Positions 1 to 6,198 of a stretch of 37,910 nucleotides of DNA are shown here, one piece after another. The first letter of the stretch is position 1. The number at the start of each line of letters is the position of its first letter. Position numbers and translations under genes: made by a program. The stretch is taken from IMG/VR virus record IMGVR_UViG_3300050821_002720, positions 1 to 37,910 of that record, one strand, 5' to 3'. This stretch comes from a virus. Below the pieces are notes generated by a model, which was not told the DNA's origin, made no database searches, and was given only the letters and a program-made list of their open reading frames with translations.

Positions 1-363
1 GGTGACTTAGATGCTCGTCAGAGATATGCCGAAGAAGAAATGAAGCGCCATAAGGCTGAAACCATCGAGCGCGAAAATGAGGTAAAAAATAAGGAGAGTA
101 TCGCAAACCAGGCTAACTATAAGCAGGGCTACGCAGATGGCCACATAGATGGCTATAAGGCAGCTTCCAAAGAGCATTCTCTTGCTGTCGAGCGCCAATC
201 TAAGTTACTCGAATTGCACACTGTCGCCCTAAGCCAATCCCCTACCTTGCTCAACCCAGATAAAGACCCAAGCGAAGCTAGTAAGCAGCTTAGTGAAGCC
301 TTCGCCAAGCACTTAACTGGCACTGTTGAGAAGCTGATGGATGATGGAGAAGACGATGAGTAG
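1..363 (+). CDS. Hypothetical protein, 5'-truncated by window edge
   Basis: The frame is open from the first base, so this is the C-terminal 120 residues of a longer protein and the ATG at 40 is probably internal. The visible part is charged and helical (many Lys, Glu and Gln in the first 60 residues, likely coiled coil) and ends in an acidic tail, DDGEDDE. The next CDS starts inside its last codons, which suggests one transcript. No family is recognised. A DNA-metabolism or virion role cannot be told apart from this fragment. Confidence 0.7.
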   Translation, partial: GDLDARQRYAEEEMKRHKAETIERENEVKNKESIANQANYKQGYADGHIDGYKAASKEHSLAVERQSKLLELHTVALSQSPTLLNPDKDPSEASKQLSEAFAKHLTGTVEKLMDDGEDDE

Positions 364-571
364 AGTAACCGGCCCGCGCTGCCCTAACCACGCAGTCCCC
401 TTGGTGGATTGCCATAAGGGTGTGGGCATCTGCCCAATCTCTAGTTGCCAATTCACCTATAAAGAGGATATAGAGGCACTGGATGGCAGCATGAAGATAG
501 ATAAGTTTGGCAATAAGGTAAAACAATCTGCTTTTATAGTAGCCCAAGCTGATGGTGGAACTGGGGGTTAA
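356..571 (+). CDS. Small putative zinc-binding protein (71 aa)
   Basis: The start is taken at ATG 356 because GGAG lies about 8 nt upstream and the ATG overlaps the end of the previous gene; an ATG at 341 is in frame but has no better site. Cysteines and histidine are spaced like a small zinc ribbon: CPNH near the N-terminus, then single Cys residues at about 10-residue intervals. The C-terminal half has no recognisable feature. It sits in a tightly packed early-type operon. Function unknown; a nucleic-acid or protein contact domain is possible. Confidence 0.65.
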   Translation: MSRVTGPRCPNHAVPLVDCHKGVGICPISSCQFTYKEDIEALDGSMKIDKFGNKVKQSAFIVAQADGGTGG

Positions 572-573
572 AT

Positions 574-969
574 ATGGATTTTAAGGGTTTTGAACAGATA
601 ACACCCGAGTTTGGTATAAAGCAAATTAATAAAAGTGAATTTCTAAAAGTTAGAAAAAACACTATTAGATTGCCAAGTAAATATATTCATCGGTTTGGTA
701 TTTCCAAAGATTCCAAAACCGCTGTATTTATATACTATAACCGCACTAAGAAAGCCTTGCGCTTTGTTAAAGCACCGAACAAGGATGCGCTAGGGGCATA
801 TATCTTGGAAATACCAAAGGGCGCTCACCATGTATCGCCACTGATAAGATTCCCTAGTGCTCTCAAGAGATTAGGGTTGGAAAGAGGGATATATACCCCG
901 CACCATGAACTACCTGATACATTTGTCTTTAACAAAGCCTATGTACCAAAGATTAAACTTAAGGATTAG
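574..969 (+). CDS. Hypothetical protein, possibly AbrB-like fold
   Basis: 131 residues; the start has a G-rich ribosome binding site (GGGGG) and follows the previous stop by 2 nt. Around residues 28-62 the pattern NTIRLPSKYIHRFGISKD followed by an alternating hydrophobic strand recalls the swapped-hairpin AbrB/SpoVT DNA-binding motif (strand, LP-x-K, short helix, strand). The match is loose, and the C-terminal 70 residues do not fit that family. Its neighbour is the ParB-fold gene 9 nt downstream. I give the fold only as a suggestion. Confidence 0.6.
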   Translation: MDFKGFEQITPEFGIKQINKSEFLKVRKNTIRLPSKYIHRFGISKDSKTAVFIYYNRTKKALRFVKAPNKDALGAYILEIPKGAHHVSPLIRFPSALKRLGLERGIYTPHHELPDTFVFNKAYVPKIKLKD

Positions 970-978
970 GAGAATAAT

Positions 979-1725
979 ATGTCACAAGATAAGACTACAT
1001 TAATTGAAGAAGTGCCTACATATTCAACAACCGACTATAGCAAATTTAAGGTTTTGCAAGGCAGTCGGGAAGTTAATAAGCAGCATGTAAGTTATTTGCA
1101 AAAGAAGATTCAGGCGAAAAATCTTAATAAAGATTTTCCCATCATTGTCAATGAAAAGATGGAAGTTGTGGATGGTTGGCACCGTATTACAGCCCTTAAG
1201 GAGCTGGGCTTTCCGGTCTACTACCAAGTTAAGGCTCATCTAAATAGTGACGATATGACCCAGATCAACACTGGGATGCGTAACTGGACATGGCGCAATT
1301 TTGCCCAAAGCTTTGCTGAACGCAATAATGAGAACTATAAGCAATTTCTACAATTGTTTGAAGATTTTAGCAATAAGCGCTTCCAAGTAGCTCTCACATA
1401 TTGCGGGAGTAAGGACGAGCATATCGCCGCAGGCAGCTCCGTAGATAGTGGTTCGATCAGTAGGACGTTTAGAGAAGGTGATTTCAAGATGAAAGACTAT
1501 AAGCTTACCCAACAGCTATTAAGGCAACTAGATGAGATTGTAGAAGCCTCTGAAGTTAATACCCGAGAATTGGCTATAGCCCTCTATCAATATATGCGTA
1601 CACCAAACTATAACCATGAAAAAATGGTGGATCATGTTCGTAAGTTCGGTAGCACCTTAACCACTTGCTATGCAGTCTCAGACTATATCTATGAGCTAGA
1701 GAAGATATATAATGTCCACCGATGA
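979..1725 (+). CDS. ParB/sulfiredoxin-fold domain protein
   Basis: 248 residues with an AGGAG site 6 nt before the ATG. Residues about 28-90 carry the ParB-N/Srx signature: a REVN...V.YLQKKI helix, a PIIVNEKMEVVDGWHR strand-turn (the DGxHR nucleotide-binding motif) and then ALKELGFP. In ParB this fold binds and hydrolyses CTP; in phages the family also occurs in nucleases and in proteins with other roles. The remaining 150 residues are helical without a clear helix-turn-helix. No ParA partner is visible, so a partition role is not supported; DNA binding or a nucleotide-dependent switch is likelier. Confidence 0.8.
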   Translation: MSQDKTTLIEEVPTYSTTDYSKFKVLQGSREVNKQHVSYLQKKIQAKNLNKDFPIIVNEKMEVVDGWHRITALKELGFPVYYQVKAHLNSDDMTQINTGMRNWTWRNFAQSFAERNNENYKQFLQLFEDFSNKRFQVALTYCGSKDEHIAAGSSVDSGSISRTFREGDFKMKDYKLTQQLLRQLDEIVEASEVNTRELAIALYQYMRTPNYNHEKMVDHVRKFGSTLTTCYAVSDYIYELEKIYNVHR

Positions 1726-1895
1726 GCAAGTTAAGCAAACTTTCTAGGAATCGTCGCACTGAAGCGGCCAAACGAAAACGCAGCCAACAACCATTACGCA
1801 CTATGGCTAATAAAACTCGCAAGTTGAGGAAACATGTCAATAAATACCCCGAGGATAAACAATCCAAAGCATTACTCAATGATAAGAAGGTATAG
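1722..1895 (+). CDS. Small basic protein (57 aa)
   Basis: The ATG overlaps the TGA of the ParB-fold gene (ATGA), a translational-coupling arrangement. The product is very rich in Lys and Arg (for example AAKRKRSQQ and TRKLRKH) and could bind nucleic acid. Its last 62 nt overlap the zinc-ribbon CDS in another frame, which weakens the case. The same basic-ORF/zinc-ribbon overlap, also 62 nt, recurs at 4438-4615. No family recognised. Confidence 0.45.
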   Translation: MSKLSKLSRNRRTEAAKRKRSQQPLRTMANKTRKLRKHVNKYPEDKQSKALLNDKKV

Positions 1896-2043
1896 ATGCC
1901 CTATTTGTTGGAGACGCTATAACGGCTATACAGAGGATAAACTTCATCGGGGTATGCAACGACACTTCCCTATAACTTATGGGCATGGTTGGCTAATTTG
2001 TAAGGATTGTCTACCAGCTCGTTTGGCAAATTTAAGAAGTTAG
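1834..2043 (+). CDS. Small zinc-ribbon protein (69 aa)
   Basis: Two CxxC knuckles are visible, CPIC and CKDC, separated by about 35 residues that contain several His, as in four-Cys zinc ribbons. The ATG at 1834 is preceded by TTGAGGAAAC, a good Shine-Dalgarno at the right spacing; the in-frame ATG at 1879 has none, so 1834 is chosen despite overlapping the basic ORF. Likely a small DNA/RNA or protein adaptor. It is the last gene before a 72-nt gap with a possible promoter. Confidence 0.65.
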   Translation: MSINTPRINNPKHYSMIRRYRCPICWRRYNGYTEDKLHRGMQRHFPITYGHGWLICKDCLPARLANLRS

Positions 2044-2115
2044 AGAGAGATTTTTACAACACTATTATTGACATTTTATAGACATCTGACATTAAGCAAA
2101 GTAGCCTGTTAGGAC
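2044..2115 (+). promoter_or_regulatory. Possible promoter upstream of the nuclease gene
   Basis: The 72-nt AT-rich gap holds a perfect TTGACA at 2068-2073, but 17 nt downstream the sequence is ATTAAG (2091-2096), a poor -10. A weak AGGA abuts the ATG at 2116. A promoter is plausible but not well formed. Confidence 0.3.
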
Positions 2116-2946
2116 ATGGCTACCCAAGATATTCAGACCAGTTTATATAATGGCAAATATAGCGTTAAGTTTCAGTCTAAAGCTCATAGGTACTATATTG
2201 ATGGCCAGCCCAAAATAGGGGTCACCACGATCCTTGGCAAAGTTCTAGCCAAGCCCCAGCTCATGCTCTGGCCGCTCAATATGGCTATAGCCTATATGAG
2301 GGAGCATATAGATTACACCGAAACCTATACGGGTCGAGATATTGAGCTACTCCTAGAATCAGCATATAAAGCCCACTCGGTACGCCGAGATAAAGGCAGC
2401 GATACTGGCAGTATTGTACATGATCTAGCGGAGAAGCGGCTACAAGGCCATACCTTTACAATTAAGGAGATAGCCGATTTACCCAGTGAAGTGGCCTTAG
2501 CCCTTGGAGCTTTCGAGGGCTTTATGTCTAAGGCCAAGCCAAAGACTATTGCCACCGAACAAATAGTCTACTCCCCTACCCTTGGCTATGCCGGAACATA
2601 CGACTCGATCCTTGAAATAGACGGCAAGATATATCTTGTGGATTTGAAAACAACAAACGCTGGCCGATCAGCCCCAGCTGGAGTCTACCCCGAGAACTTT
2701 CTTCAGTTAGGAGCCTATGCCTATGCCTATGAGGAGCAGCGCCTCTACGAGAAAGGGATTGGTGTCACTAAGTTAAAAGAATTGGATGACCTTATGATAA
2801 TTTCAGCTAAGAAAGATGGGAAACTGCATACTAAGACAGCTAGCGAACTAGGATTGAGTTTGCTGGACTGTATAGTGGCGTGGGAACATGTAGTTTCCGT
2901 TTATTATATGCTTAATGGCTTAGACCAGAAATTAGCGACGGCTTAA
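2116..2946 (+). CDS. PD-(D/E)XK nuclease, RecB/Cas4-like
   Basis: 276 residues. The motifs of a RecB/Cas4-type exonuclease are in order: GSIVHDLAE (active-site His), GYAGTYDSILEIDGK (metal-binding Asp), VDLKTT (D-x-K catalytic pair) and QLGAYAYA (the QxxxY motif). There is no iron-sulfur Cys cluster, unlike classical Cas4. Phage members of this family process DNA ends in recombination or degrade host DNA. The downstream HTH and putative ssDNA-binding genes fit a replication/recombination cluster. No CRISPR array is present, so an adaptation role is not suggested. Confidence 0.85.
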   Translation: MATQDIQTSLYNGKYSVKFQSKAHRYYIDGQPKIGVTTILGKVLAKPQLMLWPLNMAIAYMREHIDYTETYTGRDIELLLESAYKAHSVRRDKGSDTGSIVHDLAEKRLQGHTFTIKEIADLPSEVALALGAFEGFMSKAKPKTIATEQIVYSPTLGYAGTYDSILEIDGKIYLVDLKTTNAGRSAPAGVYPENFLQLGAYAYAYEEQRLYEKGIGVTKLKELDDLMIISAKKDGKLHTKTASELGLSLLDCIVAWEHVVSVYYMLNGLDQKLATA

Positions 2947-2948
2947 GT

Positions 2949-3170
2949 ATGTCTGCCGATGTAAACCACCTAACAAATGATGAGCTGGCAAGCATCTATG
3001 ATTTCCTTAATGGCCACATCACTCAAGTTCAATTGGCCAAGGAGTTAAAGCGCAGCCGTACCAACACCTATTACTATATTGGCCGCGCCGTAGACTATTG
3101 GCTGAAGACTGGAGTTGTAAAGTTCGATCAAGTTAATAAGCCAGAAGATTTAGGAGGCATAGATGTCTGA
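2949..3170 (+). CDS. Small helix-turn-helix protein (73 aa)
   Basis: Starts 2 nt after the nuclease stop without a strong Shine-Dalgarno, so it is probably coupled. Residues about 20-50 read as a helix-turn-helix: GHITQVQLAKELKRSRTN then TYYYIGRAV, where the ribosomal-type pattern Q-x-x-LAKEL-x-x-S is typical of the recognition helix. Likely a DNA-binding regulator or an accessory factor to the neighbouring DNA-processing enzymes. Its stop overlaps the next start by 8 nt. Confidence 0.65.
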   Translation: MSADVNHLTNDELASIYDFLNGHITQVQLAKELKRSRTNTYYYIGRAVDYWLKTGVVKFDQVNKPEDLGGIDV

Positions 3171-3645
3171 ATATACTGTTGCCAAGGTAAGCGCTAATTC
3201 GCCGCGTACTTGGGCTTTCAAAGATAAGCGCACTGGCGCAGATATCCAAATGGAAACATATAAGGTTATGCTAGATGGCATCGATGAACCAGTAGACCTT
3301 AACCGGAAGCCTCACAATCCACCTAATAAGGGCGAAGTATTGATAGGCAGCTTAGAAGACTCAGACTTTGGCAAGAAGTTTAAGCCAGAGCGAAAGCCTT
3401 TTACGCCTGGTGGTAAAGATGAGAAGGCTATCCGCGCAATGTGGGCTATTAATGCTGCTATCGCTTGGCTGACTGATAGCACCCCAGATCCAGATGACAT
3501 TGCCAAGATTGAATCCTTAGCTACAGATTTCTTTGCTATGGTCGATAGAGTAAAAGGAGCTGAATCAATTAAACCAGATAAAGTCTTTCCTGTAGAAGAT
3601 GGTGAACCTGTGAAGCTTGACGATATACCGGATCAATTTAAGTAA
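3163..3645 (+). CDS. Putative ssDNA-binding (OB-fold) protein
   Basis: 160 residues with an AGGAGG site 7 nt before the ATG. The first 75 residues alternate hydrophobic and polar residues in short strands (YTVAKVSANS, ADIQMETYKVML, GEVLIGSL) as in an OB fold. A helical segment and a charged C-terminus follow. The extreme tail, LDDIPDQFK, resembles the acidic DDIPF tip with which bacterial SSB recruits partners. Location directly after an exonuclease also fits a recombination module. The assignment is inference; no signature residue proves ssDNA binding. Confidence 0.55.
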   Translation: MSEYTVAKVSANSPRTWAFKDKRTGADIQMETYKVMLDGIDEPVDLNRKPHNPPNKGEVLIGSLEDSDFGKKFKPERKPFTPGGKDEKAIRAMWAINAAIAWLTDSTPDPDDIAKIESLATDFFAMVDRVKGAESIKPDKVFPVEDGEPVKLDDIPDQFK

Positions 3646-3663
3646 TAAAGTAAGGAGGATAGA

Positions 3664-3963
3664 ATTATAAAACTCGCAGAAGCATTGGTGCTTAGGAAGC
3701 ACCTCGAAGCAAAGGTTAAGCAACTGGAGCCTATCAAGCTCCAGGGTGATCGCGGGCTGTTTGAAATCCAGACCCAGCGCTCTAAGATCAGTGAGGAGGT
3801 AGATGAGATCAAGACTCAGCTACCACGCATCACTATCGAGTCAGTGACCAAGGAATATAACAAGTATTCTAAGGCACTTCGCGAACTCGATACAGCTATC
3901 CAGCAAACCAACTGGGCAGCAGATCTCAAGGGTACAGTTACCCTTGATGGAATCGAAGTTTAG
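3664..3963 (+). CDS. DIP1984-like (septicolysin-type) protein, ATT/ATA start
   Basis: The N-terminus IKLAEALVLRKHLEAKVKQL resembles DIP1984/septicolysin-type proteins, which normally begin MKLAEAL. There is no ATG, GTG or TTG at that point: codons 3664-3669 are ATT ATA, behind a perfect AAGGAGG at 3652-3658 (5 or 8 nt away). The first TTG (3685) would remove the conserved segment and lies 26 nt from the ribosome binding site. I therefore start at ATT 3664 (99 aa). The protein is helical, probably coiled coil, and ends with a conserved-looking NWAADL segment. Biochemical role unknown. It immediately precedes the tRNA locus. Confidence 0.7.
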   Translation: MIKLAEALVLRKHLEAKVKQLEPIKLQGDRGLFEIQTQRSKISEEVDEIKTQLPRITIESVTKEYNKYSKALRELDTAIQQTNWAADLKGTVTLDGIEV

Positions 3964-3969
3964 CAAAAT

Positions 3970-4102
3970 GCGGTAATTATCTGCCGCTATCCGGTTATGA
4001 CTTGGCCTGTGAAAGTCTTTGGGAGTCAGACTTTAAAGACTAGTTTCCTGGCCAGGATACGTTCCTTCACAGACTGGTTGGCTTTACCAGCCACTTACAT
4101 TT
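3970..4102 (+). ncRNA. Structured 5' flank of the permuted tRNA
   Basis: This 133-nt stretch has no ORF but dense pairing: GCGG/CCGC near 3970-3986; a 7-bp helix CTGTGAA (4007-4013) with TTCACAG (4066-4072); inside it AAAGTCT (4012-4018) with AGACTTT (4028-4034) and the palindrome TCCTGGCCAGGA; then TGGCT (4079-4083) with AGCCA (4089-4093). TTGGCTT (4078-4084) is also complementary to AAGCCAA (4273-4279) in the other flank, so the two flanks could pair across the tRNA halves. The overall look is a folded RNA, possibly half of a split intron. Confidence 0.5.
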
Positions 4103-4143
4103 GGACAATGTGGTAGCGGGTTCGACTCCCGTCGGGGCCACCA
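4103..4143 (+). tRNA. 3' half of a circularly permuted tRNA
   Basis: Reads in order: anticodon 3' strand CAATG (4106-4110), 5-nt variable loop TGGTA, T arm GCGGG-TTCGACT-CCCGT with a canonical T loop, acceptor 3' strand CGGGGCC (4133-4139), discriminator A and encoded CCA (4141-4143). No matching 5' half lies upstream. The exact partner, GGCCCCG...CATTG, begins at 4223 downstream of tRNA-Gly. The first base of this half is uncertain (4103 to 4105). Confidence 0.8.
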
Positions 4144-4145
4144 AC

Positions 4146-4222
4146 GCGGGTGTAGCTCAGTTGTTTAGAGCGCGTCCTTGCCAAGGACGAGGTCAAGGGT
4201 TAAAGCCCCTTCACCCGCACCA
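4146..4222 (+). tRNA. tRNA-Gly (GCC)
   Basis: Complete 77-nt cloverleaf with CCA encoded: acceptor GCGGGTG/CACCCGC, D stem GCTC/GAGC, anticodon arm CGTCC-TTGCCAA-GGACG (anticodon GCC), T stem AAGGG/CCCTT. The T loop TTAAAGC departs from the usual TTCRANN, as phage tRNAs sometimes do. It starts 2 nt after the CCA of the permuted 3' half and ends directly against the 5' half, so its processing by RNase P and 3' maturation would also create the mature ends of the permuted tRNA. Confidence 0.9.
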
Positions 4223-4258
4223 GGCCCCGTAGCTTAACGGTAGAGCACATTGCTGTAA
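4223..4258 (+). tRNA. 5' half of a circularly permuted tRNA
   Basis: GGCCCCG acceptor strand, TA at 8-9, D arm GCTT-AACGGTA-GAGC with G18G19, A26, anticodon strand CATTG (4248-4252), then the loop bases CTGTAA. With the 3' half this makes a regular 76-nt class-I tRNA. If the junction follows position 37 the anticodon is GTA (Tyr, compatible with A73). If it follows T4256 and joins at G4103 it is GTG (His). Downstream there is no T arm or acceptor that could complete it in the ordinary order. Confidence 0.8.
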
Positions 4259-4437
4259 GAAGCAGCGGCATTAAGCCAAAGTTCACAAGATCACTGCCGA
4301 AGTCAAGAAGAATGTAATAAGCCCCGGCGTAAGTCTTCGTGCTAGCCAGCAGTCGGGAGAACAATAGAACGATTTAATTTTTTAGACATTTTTAATTACT
4401 CACCAACATGGGGAGTCGTAGCCGGATAGGAGCAGAT
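4259..4437 (+). ncRNA. Structured 3' flank of the permuted tRNA
   Basis: There is no ORF here. The first bases pair back onto the 5' half: TTGCTGT (4250-4256) with GCAGCGG (about 4262-4268), 7 bp closing on a U-G wobble and a 5-nt loop, which is how group I introns form P1. Further on, AAGCCAA (4273-4279) matches TTGGCTT in the upstream flank, CGGCA pairs TGCCG, and CGAAG pairs CTTCG. I could not identify a full group I core. The stretch after about 4370 is T-rich and may end the transcript. Confidence 0.45.
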
Positions 4438-4560
4438 ATGATAAAGCCCAATAAGAAAACAACCGATCGCATTAGGCGACCGAGATATAGGAATAATAAT
4501 GATCGAATTTCTCTGCGGGGATTGCGGAAAGCCGATCAAGCCTTGGCTCCGCAAAAATAA
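4438..4560 (+). CDS. Small basic peptide (40 aa), tentative
   Basis: ATG 4438 follows AGGAG by 6 nt. The product is strongly basic (RIRRPRYR, LRGLRK) with no recognised domain. It overlaps the following zinc-ribbon ORF by 62 nt in another frame. The strong ribosome binding site is the main evidence; it could alternatively be a leader peptide for the next ORF. Confidence 0.4.
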   Translation: MIKPNKKTTDRIRRPRYRNNNDRISLRGLRKADQALAPQK

Positions 4561-4615
4561 GGCTAACTGTAGTTGTGAAATCCCGAAAAGACCAACTGGC
4601 CAGATCAAAGACTAA
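4499..4615 (+). CDS. Tiny zinc-ribbon peptide (38 aa)
   Basis: ATG 4499 is preceded by AGGAATAATA (Shine-Dalgarno AGGA at 7 nt). The sequence has LCGDCGKPIKPW and then NCSCEIP: two Cys pairs (CxxC and CxC) about 15 residues apart, a minimal zinc knuckle. This compositional pattern on the + strand argues against the overlapping minus-strand ORF. It is the last + gene before the convergent lysis operon. Role unknown. Confidence 0.6.
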   Translation: MIEFLCGDCGKPIKPWLRKNKANCSCEIPKRPTGQIKD

Positions 4616-4647
4616 TCTAAGCAATTTTAAACTTAACTACGAAGATC

Positions 4648-4914
4648 TTAAGAAGCCTTGGTTTCTACGCTTCCGGCGGAAGCGGAAGAAGTAGGCGATT
4701 TAGTCAGATATTTATTGTGAATCCAGCTAACAATTCCGGCGGGTAGGCCAACTAATAGTGTCAAGGTTGCGAAGACTGAAGCTTCATTACCGATGACATA
4801 ACTATGAATAGCTCCTGGCACTCCAGGTACATGCCAAATAGCTAGAGCCAAGCCAACTAAAAGGCCAATTAAAGTTTGTAGAAAAGTTCTGGTACCTCTA
4901 ACTGATGGTGACAT
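4648..4914 (-). CDS. Holin-like membrane protein (88 aa)
   Basis: Two hydrophobic segments, at about residues 11-31 and 48-66, separated by a short polar loop, with a basic N-terminus and a Ser/Thr-rich C-terminal tail. This is the topology and size of class II holins. It directly follows the endolysin gene (1-nt gap) at the end of the lysis operon, where holins commonly sit. Expected role: permeabilise the inner membrane at the end of the cycle to release or activate the endolysin. Other small membrane proteins upstream are rival candidates. Confidence 0.7.
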   Translation of the reverse strand: MSPSVRGTRTFLQTLIGLLVGLALAIWHVPGVPGAIHSYVIGNEASVFATLTLLVGLPAGIVSWIHNKYLTKSPTSSASAGSVETKAS

Positions 4915-4915
4915 A

Positions 4916-5731
4916 TTATATTCCTTTCAAAACAGCTTTAATGAAATTAATTACAAAATCATACCAATGACGTTTGACGGTAGTTATCGTTATGGTAGGT
5001 ATTAACGGTTTGCGTGGGGTTGTAATGCTCGGAGTGGTAGTTGAAGTTACCGGCGGTGGCGCTATTGGGTTAGGGGCTTCGGTCGCGGGTTCGGGAACAA
5101 CCACTGGGGGCGCTTCAACCGGGGGAGGCGGCGGCGCGGGTGCTGCCTGATTATTGGGATCGTTAGTTGCGTGATATCCATAGGCTTTAAACTCCTCTAT
5201 TGTGCCAAACCATTCGTCATGATCGTAGTTAGGGCCATCACTATATTGCTGCATGACATAGCTATGCACTGTGTTAATAGTTCCAGATGGATCATTATTC
5301 CAATCGGCTAGCCATAGACCACAATTAGCTAGAACTGGCGACCAGTCATAACTATTCAGGGTATTTAGGTTCATATAGATCAAGGGCCAGACACCAATCT
5401 TATCGTGAATGGTTTGCATGAAAGTCTGGCACCACTCCACTGCCCCGGCTGTGCCTACTGGTAATTCCCAGTCTAAGGCGTAAACATCGTTTTCAGCCAA
5501 TGGAGACATCGCTTGCATAAAGTAGGTAGCTTCAGCAACCGCATTAGTATTACCAGCAAAATGATAACCCCCAACAGCGCGACCGGCAGCCGCAGCACCA
5601 CTATAGTTAGTAGCAGCGTTGCTATCCATGTAGAGTCCATCATCGCCTCCTGACATCTTAATCATTACGATTGGTTCGCCAGTATCTTGCCACGCTCCTT
5701 GATATTTGCTGATGTCCTTGGCAGGAATCAT
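4916..5731 (-). CDS. GH25 endolysin (muramidase)
   Basis: 271 residues. The GH25 lysozyme features are in order: DISKYQG (catalytic-side Asp6), a GGYHFAGNT segment, YALDWELP (the DWE acid motif at 87-89), and MQQYSDG near the barrel end. GH25 enzymes cleave the MurNAc-GlcNAc beta-1,4 bond of peptidoglycan. After about residue 190 there is a Pro/Thr-rich linker of about 50 residues and then an amphipathic basic C-terminal helix (WYDFVINFIKAVLKGI), perhaps for wall or membrane contact. There is no signal peptide, so export should depend on a holin. Start overlaps the upstream gene's stop (ATGA). Confidence 0.92.
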   Translation of the reverse strand: MIPAKDISKYQGAWQDTGEPIVMIKMSGGDDGLYMDSNAATNYSGAAAAGRAVGGYHFAGNTNAVAEATYFMQAMSPLAENDVYALDWELPVGTAGAVEWCQTFMQTIHDKIGVWPLIYMNLNTLNSYDWSPVLANCGLWLADWNNDPSGTINTVHSYVMQQYSDGPNYDHDEWFGTIEEFKAYGYHATNDPNNQAAPAPPPPPVEAPPVVVPEPATEAPNPIAPPPVTSTTTPSITTPRKPLIPTITITTVKRHWYDFVINFIKAVLKGI

Positions 5732-5889
5732 GGCTTACTCCAAGGTGCCTTGAATGATGGGCCGTCCCCGACTAGCAATCCTAAAACAATGAAGATTATG
5801 GCTGTCACTAGAACTGCCTTAATTTCTACTACTGTAAATACCTGCTGTAGAATCCAATCTACTAAAAATGCTAAACCAATAAATAACAT
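5728..5889 (-). CDS. Two-helix membrane peptide (53 aa), possible holin
   Basis: The ATG (complement of 5887-5889) has GGAGAAT just upstream. The product has two hydrophobic stretches, LFIGLAFLVDWIL and AVLVTAIIFIVLGLLVG, and a short polar tail. The stop TGA overlaps the endolysin start (ATGA), so the two are translationally coupled. Coupling to the endolysin makes it a second holin or antiholin candidate. The overlapping + strand ORF at this place is its shadow. Confidence 0.7.
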   Translation of the reverse strand: MLFIGLAFLVDWILQQVFTVVEIKAVLVTAIIFIVLGLLVGDGPSFKAPWSKP

Positions 5890-5898
5890 ATATTCTCC

Positions 5899-6198
5899 TT
5901 ATTTATAAATTCCTAAATGTTTCTTGATCTTGTCTAGTTCTCCCATATGCTCCTTGTGATGCTTAGTAAGATGTTTGATAGTTGTGTCCGCTTGAAGTTT
6001 CTGCCCAACCATAATCACGCTCAGTAGGACTAGCTGTAGGAAGGTCTGGGCTACCCAGGCCACGATGACTATCAGACTATGGGATGAGATTGCGGCTGGG
6101 AGACTAATAAGGGCGATGACTGCGAAAACATAAGCACAAGCCATTGTCGATACCCCATCAGTAATCTTTACAGCTAGCCAAGTATTAAAGCGATTCAT
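5899..6198 (-). CDS. Small membrane protein, permease-like (99 aa)
   Basis: Two membrane helices (about residues 17-36 and 40-63) are followed by a hydrophilic helical tail with repeated H and K (THKHHKEH-like spacing). The arrangement, N-terminal FNTWLAVKITDG followed by two helices, resembles the low-affinity iron permease/DUF1003-type small membrane proteins found in some phage lysis regions. A transport role is unlikely in this context; a holin/antiholin or membrane-remodelling role fits better. It overlaps the upstream gene by 4 nt. Confidence 0.6.
   Translation of the reverse strand: MNRFNTWLAVKITDGVSTMACAYVFAVIALISLPAAISSHSLIVIVAWVAQTFLQLVLLSVIMVGQKLQADTTIKHLTKHHKEHMGELDKIKKHLGIYK

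Noticed and set aside
2116-2946. Cas4-linked CRISPR adaptation
   Set aside because: No cas1/cas2 genes, no repeats of array type and no iron-sulfur Cys set; a recombination nuclease is simpler.
4079-4143. A class II tRNA with anticodon TAC or GGA and a long variable arm ending at 4143
   Set aside because: No 5' acceptor complementary to CGGGGCC exists upstream, and the anticodon arm would be mispaired; the permuted model pairs perfectly.
4103-4143. tRNA 3' end as a phage attP core
   Set aside because: No integrase is visible and the exact 5' half is also present in the same locus, which an att core would not need.
4103-4258. Archaeal-type BHB splicing of the permuted tRNA
   Set aside because: The anticodon-loop bases do not form the required 4-bp helix with the 3' flank, and all other signals are bacterial.
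4103-4258. Two-piece tmRNA
   Set aside because: The 5' half has an ordinary D arm and anticodon strand, and no tag-coding region with a resume codon was found.
4223-4330. A stand-alone third tRNA gene starting at GGCCCCG
   Set aside because: Downstream there is no T arm or CGGGGCC strand; the only exact partner is upstream at 4106-4143.
4396-4608. Minus-strand 70-aa ORF
   Set aside because: The + strand has two short ORFs with good ribosome binding sites, one with a clear zinc-knuckle pattern; the minus frame has no ribosome binding site or recognisable sequence.
5687-5908. Plus-strand 73-aa ORF between endolysin and membrane genes
   Set aside because: It is antisense to the 53-aa two-helix gene, which has a Shine-Dalgarno and couples to the endolysin.
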